DNA of 64,000 nt from CAYRES01 sp964423425 (lineage in GTDB: Bacteria; Actinomycetota; Thermoleophilia; RBG-16-64-13). The stretch spans positions 110,525 through 174,524 of the forward strand of contig CAYRES010000007.1 in assembly GCA_964423425.1 (NCBI GenBank). Reading direction: 5' to 3'. A model generated the notes under the pieces. That model was given only the letters and a program-made list of their open reading frames with translations, did not search any database and was not told the DNA's origin. Of the stretch, positions 16,152 to 23,452 are shown piece after piece. Each line of letters begins with the position of its first letter. Position 1 is the first letter of the stretch. Position numbers and translations under genes: made by a program.

Positions 16152-16856
16152 TCAGGCTGTGGCGGTCACGGTGAGGATTCTCTGCGAGAACGATATCTTC
16201 CTATCCGTGAGCGAGAGGTCGATGAGGTCCTGCTCGGCCGGATTCATCAGGAAGAAGCTCTGCTTGAGGGCAAGCGCCTCCTCGGCCTTCAGGCTGAGCG
16301 GGTCGAGCCAGTAGTCGAAATCCTGAGTAAGGGAAGCCCGGCCGGTGCTTTCGATGTGAAGCCCCGCCAAGTCGATGAGGGTTTGTATCTCTTGGGGGTT
16401 GTAGAACAGCAGGTGGCGCGGGTTGCGGCATCGTTCCATCTCGCCGAGCTTGAGGTCCAAGGCCGGCACCTCGAATGAGACCACGTCCTGGAGCACCAGA
16501 CGCCCGCCGGGCTTGAGCACCCGGGCGATCTCTCCCAGGGTGCGCAGGGGCTGTGGTTCGCTTGAGAGTGAGAGGAGCCACAACGCCAGGCTGAATTGCG
16601 CCCGGTCGAAGGGAAGGCTGTTGAGTGGGCCGGCGTGGAAGTAGACGTTGTGCGTACCGAGCGCAGCGGCCAAGCGGCGACCTTCTTCCGCCAGTTCCTC
16701 CTGGGGTTGCACCGCCTCCACCGAGAGCACCTCCGGCGCGATGCGAAGGGCCACCGTGCCCGCTCTGCCGCTCAAGTCCAACACGGCTTCGTCCGGGCGG
16801 AGCCGGGCGTGGGTGAGGGCCTGTTCGAAGGGTTGAGTCTCGGGAAATTGGTCCAT
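16152..16856 (-). CDS. Class I SAM-dependent methyltransferase
   Basis: This 234-residue methyltransferase of the UbiE/Methyltransf_11 type has motif I VLDLSGRAGTVALRIAP, an acidic loop after VEAVQPQ, and ARVLKPGGRLVLQDV as motif post-III. The first glycine-rich motif is diverged (DLSGRAG instead of DxGxGxG). The substrate is unknown. The frame stays open further upstream over ileS, but homology begins at MDQFPETQ, so 16856 is preferred. It starts six bases after the ileS stop and is probably co-transcribed with it. Confidence 0.75.
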   Translation of the reverse strand: MDQFPETQPFEQALTHARLRPDEAVLDLSGRAGTVALRIAPEVLSVEAVQPQEELAEEGRRLAAALGTHNVYFHAGPLNSLPFDRAQFSLALWLLSLSSEPQPLRTLGEIARVLKPGGRLVLQDVVSFEVPALDLKLGEMERCRNPRHLLFYNPQEIQTLIDLAGLHIESTGRASLTQDFDYWLDPLSLKAEEALALKQSFFLMNPAEQDLIDLSLTDRKISFSQRILTVTATA

Positions 16857-16861
16857 GAAGG

Positions 16862-19800
16862 CTAGTTCTCCACTCGGCGGATGGTCACCTTCACCGGGAG
16901 TCCGTTCACCGTGAGGTTCTCGGAGAATGTGCCCTCGGCCGGACCGGCGCTTGTGCCAGCCGAGGTCTCGAGCCGCACGCTCAAAGTCTCTCTCTTGACC
17001 CAGTCGCCGAAGCTGCGGAGCATCTCTTCGACCTGAGTGGGCCCCTCCACCCACAACTCGATACGATCCTCGATCTGGAAGTCGGCTGCTTTGCGGGTGT
17101 TCTGCACGTGATGCACGAGTTCCCGGGCGAGCCCTTCCTCGACGAGCTCGGGTGTGAGCCGGGTGGAGAGTCCCACCACGAGTTCGCCTTCCTGTTGGAC
17201 GGTGAAGCCCTCCTTCTCCCCGGTCTCGATCACCAGGTCATCGGAGAAGAGTTCGTGGGTGTGACCTTCCAAGTCGACGGCCACGGGTAGCTCAGCCGCG
17301 ATACGCTTGGCCACGTAGTCGCCTGGGAGTCCGGCCACGGCGGCCGCCACCTGGGGCATCGACTTGCCGAACTTCGGGCCCAGAGTGCGGTAGTTCGGCT
17401 TGACGGTATAGGAGACCAGGTCGAGCGCCGAGTCGGCGAAGAGGAGTTCCTTTGCGTTGAGCTCCTCGAGCACCACGTCTGCCAAGCTCTCGAGTGCCTC
17501 TCGCTCCCGGGCATCGGCGCTCACCAGCACAGTGGCCAGGGGTTGGCGGACCTTGAGCTGTGAGGCGTTGCGGGCGGCGCGGCCCATGTTCACGACTCGC
17601 CGGGCCACGCTCATGCGGAAGGAGAGATCCTGGTCGATGATGCTCTCGTCGGCTTTGGGCCAGTCGGAGAGGTGCACCGACTCGGGCCGGTCGGGGTAGC
17701 GCTCGGCGGCGAGGTTGCGGTAGATGTCTTCGGAGAGGAAGGGCATGAACGGTGCCAGGAGCGCCGCCACCGTCTCGAGGCACTCGTGCAGGGTGAGGTA
17801 CGCCGCTACCTTGTCGTTGTCTTCCTCGCTCTTCCAGAAGCGTCGCCTCGAGCGGCGCACATACCAGTTGGACAGCTCGTCGACGAAGCTCTCTATGGCG
17901 CGGCTGGTGGAGAAGGCGTCGTAGTTCTCGAGGCCTTCGGTCACCCGGCCGATGAGGAGGTGGAGTTCGGAGAGGATCCAGCGGTCGAGCAGGGGCCTGT
18001 CTCCCACGGGGAGGTCATGGGCGCGCGGGTCGAAGCCGTCGATGTTGGCATAGAGGGTGTAGAAGGAGTAGGTGTTCCATAGGGTCAGGATAAACTTGCG
18101 GATGACATCGTCGATGTGTTCCTGGCTGAAGCGGCGCGCGAACCAGGGCGAGCTCACGGTGAAGAGGTACCAGCGCAGCGCGTCTGCCCCCTGTGCGTCG
18201 AGTACCGACCAGGGATCGACCACGTTGCCGACGTGTTTGGACATCTTGCGGCCCTCGCCGTCCAAGATGTGGCCCAAGCAGACCACGTTGCGGTAGGAGG
18301 AGTGGCCGAAGAGCAAGGCGCTCACGGCAATGAGGCTGTAGAACCACCCGCGGGTCTGATCGATTGCCTCACAGATGAAATCGGCCGGGAAGCGGTTGCC
18401 GAAGACCTCTTCATTCTCGAAGGGGTAGTGCCATTGCGCCACCGGCATCGACCCGGAGTCGAACCACGCGTCGATGACCTCGGGCACGCGGGCGGCGGGG
18501 GAGCCGCACTCCGGGCAGGAGAAAGTGACCTCGTCCACATAGGGCCGGTGAAGCTCGAGCCCGGAGAGATCGCGGCCGGTCAGCCGCGAGAGTTCAGCCC
18601 GTGAAGCCACGGCGTGATCGTGGCCCTGGCTGCAGCGCCACACCGGCAGTGGCGTGCCCCAGTAGCGCTCCCGCGACAGCGACCAATCGATGTTGTTCTC
18701 GAGCCAGTTGCCGAAGCGCCCGTGCTTGAGGTGCTCCGGGTACCAGTTCACCTCTTCGTTGGACGAGAGTAGCGCCTCTTTGCGCTCGGTGGTGCGGACG
18801 TACCAACTGGACTTCGCATAGTAGATGAGGGGGGTGTGGCAACGCCAGCAGTGCGGATAACTGTGCTCGTAGGGCTGGCGGGCGAACAAGACGCCCTCCT
18901 GCTCCAAGTCGGCCATGATCTTCGCATCGGCGTCCTTGACGAAGAGACCGGCGTAGGGAGTCACGACGCCGGTGAAGCGGCACTCCAGGTCGACGGGCAT
19001 GACCAAGGGCAGGTCGAACTCCCGGCCGATGGCCATGTCTTCGGCTCCGAAGGCCGGGGCGATGTGCACGATGCCCGTGCCCTCCGCCGTACTCACGAAA
19101 TCGCCGGTGATGATGTACCAGGCGTCCTTGTCGGGGGTGACGAAGCTGTAGGGAGGTTTGTAGTGCCTGCCGGCAAGTTCGGAGCCGGGAAAGGTGTCGA
19201 CCACCTGGGCGTCGGGGCCGAGCACCGGATACACGAGGTCGTGGGCGAGAATCAGGTACTCGCCCTCGTGATGCACCTTGGCGTAGGTTATGTGCTCGCC
19301 CACTGCCGCGGCTACGTTGGAGATGAGGGTCCAAGGTGTGGTGGTCCACACCAGCAGGCTGGTGTCACCCGGGTCCTCACCGGCCGGCCCGGTGTCGCCG
19401 TCACCGAGCAGGGGGAAGCGCACGAACACCGAGGGGTCGGTGACCAGTTCATACCCCTCCGCCAACTCATGCGACGAGAGGGCGGTGCCGCAACGCGGGC
19501 AGTACGGCACCACTTTGTAGTCTTGGTAGAGGAGCCCCTGCTTGTGAAACTCGGCGAGTATCCACCATACCGACTCGATGTAGTCGTCGGTCATGGTCCA
19601 GTACGCCTCGTCGAGGTCGATCCAGAAGGCGATGCGCTCGGTCATTCGCTTCCAGTCGTCGACGTACTCGGTGACCGACTTCTTGCAGAGCTCATTAAAC
19701 CTGGCGATGCCGTAGGCCTCGATCTCTTCCTTGCGGTTGAAACCCAGCCGCTTCTCGATCTCGAGCTCGACCGGCAGCCCGTGGCAGTCCCAGCCGGCCT

Positions 19801-20110
19801 TGCGGGCGACGAAGTTGCCCCTCATGGTGCGGAAGCGCGGATACACGTCCTTGAAGATACGGGCGAGCACGTGGTGGGCCCCCGGCCGACCGTTGGCGGT
19901 GGGGGGGCCTTCGTAGAAGACCCACTCGGGACAGCCTTCGCGGAGCTCGATGCTCTTCTCGAAGATACGATTCTGCTTCCACCACTCGAGTACCGACTGC
20001 TCCAGAGCGGGGAAGCTCTGGTAGGTGTCGACAGGGCGGTAGAAGCCTTGGGGCGAAGCGGGACGGGCGTCGGGCGAGTGGCCACCGGCACCCGGTGTGG
20101 TCTCAGACAT
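16862..20110 (-). CDS. ileS: Isoleucyl-tRNA synthetase (type 2, GXHH signature)
   Basis: This enzyme charges tRNA-Ile. At 1082 residues it has the class I core. The HIGH-equivalent motif reads G-A-H-H at residues 77-80 in TANGRPGAHHVLARIFKD. The editing domain is followed by GRKMSKHVGNVVDPW (KMSKS loop) and an anticodon-binding domain. Cysteine pairs CPRCG, CWRCH and CPECG suggest zinc binding. I chose the ATG at 20110 because AAGGAGG (20121-20127) is ten bases away; the ATG at 20119 is too close to it. A T-box leader precedes the gene, so expression should respond to uncharged tRNA-Ile. Confidence 0.93.
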   Translation of the reverse strand: MSETTPGAGGHSPDARPASPQGFYRPVDTYQSFPALEQSVLEWWKQNRIFEKSIELREGCPEWVFYEGPPTANGRPGAHHVLARIFKDVYPRFRTMRGNFVARKAGWDCHGLPVELEIEKRLGFNRKEEIEAYGIARFNELCKKSVTEYVDDWKRMTERIAFWIDLDEAYWTMTDDYIESVWWILAEFHKQGLLYQDYKVVPYCPRCGTALSSHELAEGYELVTDPSVFVRFPLLGDGDTGPAGEDPGDTSLLVWTTTPWTLISNVAAAVGEHITYAKVHHEGEYLILAHDLVYPVLGPDAQVVDTFPGSELAGRHYKPPYSFVTPDKDAWYIITGDFVSTAEGTGIVHIAPAFGAEDMAIGREFDLPLVMPVDLECRFTGVVTPYAGLFVKDADAKIMADLEQEGVLFARQPYEHSYPHCWRCHTPLIYYAKSSWYVRTTERKEALLSSNEEVNWYPEHLKHGRFGNWLENNIDWSLSRERYWGTPLPVWRCSQGHDHAVASRAELSRLTGRDLSGLELHRPYVDEVTFSCPECGSPAARVPEVIDAWFDSGSMPVAQWHYPFENEEVFGNRFPADFICEAIDQTRGWFYSLIAVSALLFGHSSYRNVVCLGHILDGEGRKMSKHVGNVVDPWSVLDAQGADALRWYLFTVSSPWFARRFSQEHIDDVIRKFILTLWNTYSFYTLYANIDGFDPRAHDLPVGDRPLLDRWILSELHLLIGRVTEGLENYDAFSTSRAIESFVDELSNWYVRRSRRRFWKSEEDNDKVAAYLTLHECLETVAALLAPFMPFLSEDIYRNLAAERYPDRPESVHLSDWPKADESIIDQDLSFRMSVARRVVNMGRAARNASQLKVRQPLATVLVSADAREREALESLADVVLEELNAKELLFADSALDLVSYTVKPNYRTLGPKFGKSMPQVAAAVAGLPGDYVAKRIAAELPVAVDLEGHTHELFSDDLVIETGEKEGFTVQQEGELVVGLSTRLTPELVEEGLARELVHHVQNTRKAADFQIEDRIELWVEGPTQVEEMLRSFGDWVKRETLSVRLETSAGTSAGPAEGTFSENLTVNGLPVKVTIRRVEN

Positions 20111-20148
20111 GTGGTGCATTCCTCCTTGCGGTCTTGCGCTCCACTACC

Positions 20149-20188
20149 GTGCGCGTCAGAGCTGCACTGGTGCGTCAAAGCTGCACTG
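20149..20188. repeat. Near-perfect 19-21 bp tandem repeat in the ileS leader
   Basis: Two adjacent copies (20149-20169 and 20170-20188) share GTGCG, a TCA(G/A)AGCTGCACTG core and the same end. The second copy is two bases shorter. They lie between the T-box core and the ileS ribosome site, exactly where a translational T-box would fold its expression platform. Confidence 0.7.
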
Positions 20189-20495
20189 ACTTCTGTAGGG
20201 ACGGGATGCAGTCCCGCGGTACCACCCTACTTGACCGCCCGGAAGGCGACCCACTCTGCGGGCGCTTCGTTCACGCCCCCCTCCTGTCACGGGAAGGACC
20301 CGGCCAGGTCTACTCGGCCGCGCGGCGATGAAGTAAGCTGTCCCTTGAGGGAACATGCCCCCGGCTCTGTGTGCCGGGATGCCACGGCCTTTCGGCTGGC
20401 GGCTCGGGGAGGATCTTCGGCCCACCGTTCCGGCCGGACTCACACCGTCGCCGGCTCGCTCGCTCGGATGAGGAAGGCCTACTCGTTCCCGTCAT
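20160..20495 (-). promoter_or_regulatory. T-box leader RNA upstream of ileS (specifier AUC)
   Basis: Read on the minus strand, the conserved T-box sequence AGGGTGGTACCGCG (20228-20215) is followed by a CGTCCCT segment that can close the antiterminator-like helix. Farther 5' is an actinobacterial-type stem I, beginning around GGGAACGAGTAGG (near 20493). It carries the isoleucine codon ATC at 20414-20412 within AAGATCC. No U-rich terminator follows, and the ileS ribosome site lies about 90 bases downstream, so control is probably at translation. The stretch from 20120 to 20581 otherwise holds no gene. Confidence 0.88.
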
Positions 20496-20581
20496 AGCCT
20501 TTGAAGAAGGAAGTCTATTCCGGGACCGGCCAAACTTCAAGGCGCTCCCCGTGGGAGCCGGCCGTTGTGCAAGGAGGTGCC

Positions 20582-21094
20582 GTGTCGAGACGCTCGTGGC
20601 TCGCGGTAGGAGTGATCGTGGGTGCCGGGGTGCTGGTGGTGGCTCTGGCCTTCCTGCTTCGCGCCCAGTTTCTTCCGGAGGCCGGAGACGGACTCATCGC
20701 AGGGTCCACCTCGTCGTCCGTGGATCCGTACGAATTCCCCGAAGCCGTGGAGGCCGATATGGAGGCGGTGAGGGAGGCCAAGTTTCTGAGTGTGACCCTC
20801 ATCGAGGGTGAGGGTGTGCGTAGTTACCTGGTGGCCTCCGGACATCCTCTCTTTCCCCGGTTGGCCGAAGAAGTGGCTTGCGCAGTGGAGCTTCCCGGTG
20901 TGGAGGGGGGTTCGGCCGATGCAAGCCTCACCTTCGTCCTTCACGACAGGCGTACTATTACCTTTGTGATGGACGAGCAGACCGGAGACCTGTGGCGTGA
21001 TGGTACCGTGTACAGGCCGGCGGAGGGATTCCTCGAAGACGTGCGGAGGGCCGTCGGGTCCGAGGCCGGGGGTGAAGGGGGCGGCGGCACGTGA
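20582..21094 (+). CDS. Membrane-anchored protein of unknown function
   Basis: I do not recognise this 170-residue protein. It has one N-terminal transmembrane segment (SWLAVGVIVGAGVLVVALAFLL), a short Ser-rich linker and a soluble domain rich in beta-forming stretches (LTFVLHDRRTITFVMDEQTGDLW). The frame is open from 20501, but the preferred start is the GTG at 20582, just behind AAGGAGG (20571-20577). It overlaps the MoxR gene by GTGA and heads the MoxR-DUF58-transglutaminase operon, so it may belong to the same envelope or protease pathway. Confidence 0.65.
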   Translation: MSRRSWLAVGVIVGAGVLVVALAFLLRAQFLPEAGDGLIAGSTSSSVDPYEFPEAVEADMEAVREAKFLSVTLIEGEGVRSYLVASGHPLFPRLAEEVACAVELPGVEGGSADASLTFVLHDRRTITFVMDEQTGDLWRDGTVYRPAEGFLEDVRRAVGSEAGGEGGGGT

Positions 21095-22095
21095 GCGAAC
21101 CGGGCATCGAACAGGAGCTCATCGAGGAGGCGCCGGTGGCTCTGGGAGGCCACGAAGCTGGGAAGGCGCAGGAGTTCGCGGAGCGGCTGGTGGAGGCGGT
21201 GGGGATCGTGCTCCTTGGCAAGGCCGCGACTTTGCGGGACTGCGTGGTGGCGCTCTTCGGCCAGGGTCACGTGCTCGTCGAGGACTTCCCCGGAGTGGGC
21301 AAGACTCTTCTTGCCAAGGCTTTGGCGCAGTGTGTGGATTGTGCCTTCTCGCGTATCCAGTTCACCCCCGATCTTCTCCCGAGCGATGTGACCGGGGTCA
21401 ACATCTTCAACCAGAAGAGCGGGGAGTTCGAGTTCCGGCAGGGCCCCATCTTCGCCAACATAGTGTTGGCCGACGAGATCAACAGGGCTTCGCCCAAGAC
21501 GCAGTCCAGCCTGCTCGAGTGCATGCAGGAACGCCAGGCCACCATCGACAACGTCACCTACGCGGTTCCGACTCCTTTCATGGTGATAGCCACTCAGAAC
21601 CCAATCGAATACGAGGGCACCTACTCACTGCCCGAAGCGCAGTTGGACAGGTTCATGATGCGGGTGTCGCTGGGCTACCCGGACGCGGGTGAGGAGGCGC
21701 GGCTGTTGCTCGAGGAGAGTGGAGAGGAGGCTCTGGCCGGACTCGTCCCGGTGATGAGTCGGGAGGAGGTGCTGGAGACGGCGAGGTGGGTCCGACGGGT
21801 GAGTGTCTCGGAAGCCGTGAGAAGGTACATCGTCGACATACTGCAGGCCACGCGGGAGGACGGCGACATCTACCTGGGGGCGAGCCCGCGCGCAGGCCTT
21901 TCCCTCTTGCGCGCAGCCAAGGTGAGCGCTCTCATCCGGGGGCGTACCTATGTGGTTCCTCAAGACGTGAAAGACAGGGCGGTGCGCGTGCTCGCCCATA
22001 GGCTCATCCTCTCGCCGGAGGCGCGCATGCACAGCAGGAGCGCCGAGACGGTGGTCGAAGCCCTGCTTCACACCGTGCCCGCGCCCTCCGGCTAG
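21091..22095 (+). CDS. MoxR-type AAA+ ATPase
   Basis: This 334-residue MoxR-family chaperone has Walker A in EDFPGVGKTLLAKAL, Walker B and following motif in VLADEINRASPKTQSSLLECM, sensor I in VIATQNPIEYEGTYSLPEAQLDRF, and a C-terminal AAA lid. It starts at a GTG that overlaps the previous stop. MoxR ATPases mature or activate partner enzymes together with DUF58 and transglutaminase-like proteins, and both follow here. Confidence 0.92.
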   Translation: MSEPGIEQELIEEAPVALGGHEAGKAQEFAERLVEAVGIVLLGKAATLRDCVVALFGQGHVLVEDFPGVGKTLLAKALAQCVDCAFSRIQFTPDLLPSDVTGVNIFNQKSGEFEFRQGPIFANIVLADEINRASPKTQSSLLECMQERQATIDNVTYAVPTPFMVIATQNPIEYEGTYSLPEAQLDRFMMRVSLGYPDAGEEARLLLEESGEEALAGLVPVMSREEVLETARWVRRVSVSEAVRRYIVDILQATREDGDIYLGASPRAGLSLLRAAKVSALIRGRTYVVPQDVKDRAVRVLAHRLILSPEARMHSRSAETVVEALLHTVPAPSG

Positions 22096-22117
22096 AAGGC
22101 GACACGAAGGGGGAACA

Positions 22118-23452
22118 GTGCCCAGCCGGCGAGGCAAGGCCCTTCTCGTGACCGCAGCGGTGCTGTACGCAGCCGGGCGGCTCATTGGTACCTGGGAGCT
22201 CTACTTCGCCTCGTTCGCGGTGGTCTTCATGGTGGGCCTCTCGGTGGCGGTGGTGGCTGCGTCGGCTCACTCACTCCGCGTGAGTGTGCGCTTCGAGCCG
22301 GAGCAACCTTCTGCCGGCGACAACGCCCTCATGACGGCCGAGGTGGCGAACTACTCCCTGTGGTGTGCGCCCGATGTGACCCTCCGCGTTGATCTGACCG
22401 AGGCCTGCGGAGAGGCAGTGGAGTGGAGCCTGGGGACGATGTGGCCGCGGCGCAGAAAGGCGCTTGAGCGCCATTCTGCGCCGCTCCGGCGAGGTAGCTA
22501 CGACTTGGCCGCACCCGAACTGGTGGTCTCCGACCTCCTCGGCCTGGCCCGACGGGTCACCACTCATGGGGAGGGCCGGACACTCCTGGTGCTCCCCCGC
22601 ATCGCCCGGCTGTCGGTGTTCACCTCGCTGGCGGGCGGGTTTGCCGACCCTTCCGGAGGTCTGCGCGGCCGTCTCTCCGGGAGCGCCTCGGAGTTCCGTG
22701 GAGTGAGGCCCCATCAGCCCGGGGAGCCGCTCAGCCGCATCGATTGGAAGAGCACAGCCAAGACGGGAGTGCTCATGCTGAAGGAGACGGGCGATCCGGG
22801 GAGAGCCCGCACGGTGGTCGCGGTCGACGGCTCACGCTATGCGGTGAGCGGCCTTCGCCCCGCGGACAGCTTCGAGGCCACGGTCTCGGTGGCAGGCAGC
22901 ATCGCGGACCTGCTGCTCAGGCAGGGGATGCCGGTGGAACTCCTCCTTCACGGCGCCGTCCCCAAGGAAGTGGTGTTCGAGGGGGAGGAAGGCGAGCGGC
23001 ATCGTCTGCTCGAGCTTCTCGCTCTGGCAAGGTCGGATGCCGACCGCTCCCTGGGTGAATCGCTCGACCGGGGGCTTGCCCGTCCGGCCGGCAGTGCCGG
23101 AGCGGTGATCATCTCCTCGGCCTTCGACCGCGGGTTGCTCCTTGCGCTCGGTTCGCTGGCCGGGAGGAAGGTGCCGCTCCTCGTCGTGCACGTATCGCCC
23201 TCTTCCTTCGGGGGCCGGCCCTCCGACGTGGGAGAGAAGCGCTTCCTTCTCGGGCTGGCCCAGGCAGGGATTCCTGCGCTCACGGTGCGCGCGGGAGACT
23301 GCCTGGAGGAGGTGCTCGGCGAGGGTCTGCGGCCTCGTGGCGGCGGCCGCGGTCCCGGTAGCGGCCGGGAGCGGGGTGTGCGGGCCGAAGTCGCCGGGAT
23401 GCCCTCCTCCCCCGCCGGCTCTTTGGCCTCGGCAGCGGGAGACCTGCCGTGA
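22118..23452 (+). CDS. DUF58 domain protein
   Basis: This 444-residue protein has two N-terminal hydrophobic segments (about residues 8-50) and a beta-rich middle. The DUF58 signature is GVRPHQPGEPLSRIDWKSTAKTG, followed by VAVDGSRYAVSG, which resembles a von Willebrand-like fold. The GTG start has a GAAGGGGG site upstream. It overlaps the transglutaminase gene by four bases. The role is inferred from the conserved MoxR-DUF58-TgpA neighbourhood: a substrate or adaptor of the MoxR ATPase at the membrane. Confidence 0.88.
   Translation: MPSRRGKALLVTAAVLYAAGRLIGTWELYFASFAVVFMVGLSVAVVAASAHSLRVSVRFEPEQPSAGDNALMTAEVANYSLWCAPDVTLRVDLTEACGEAVEWSLGTMWPRRRKALERHSAPLRRGSYDLAAPELVVSDLLGLARRVTTHGEGRTLLVLPRIARLSVFTSLAGGFADPSGGLRGRLSGSASEFRGVRPHQPGEPLSRIDWKSTAKTGVLMLKETGDPGRARTVVAVDGSRYAVSGLRPADSFEATVSVAGSIADLLLRQGMPVELLLHGAVPKEVVFEGEEGERHRLLELLALARSDADRSLGESLDRGLARPAGSAGAVIISSAFDRGLLLALGSLAGRKVPLLVVHVSPSSFGGRPSDVGEKRFLLGLAQAGIPALTVRAGDCLEEVLGEGLRPRGGGRGPGSGRERGVRAEVAGMPSSPAGSLASAAGDLP

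Noticed and set aside
18836..20497. 553-residue plus-strand frame antisense to ileS and its T-box
   Set aside because: The opposite strand encodes a full IleRS with a T-box leader; this frame has no recognisable motif.
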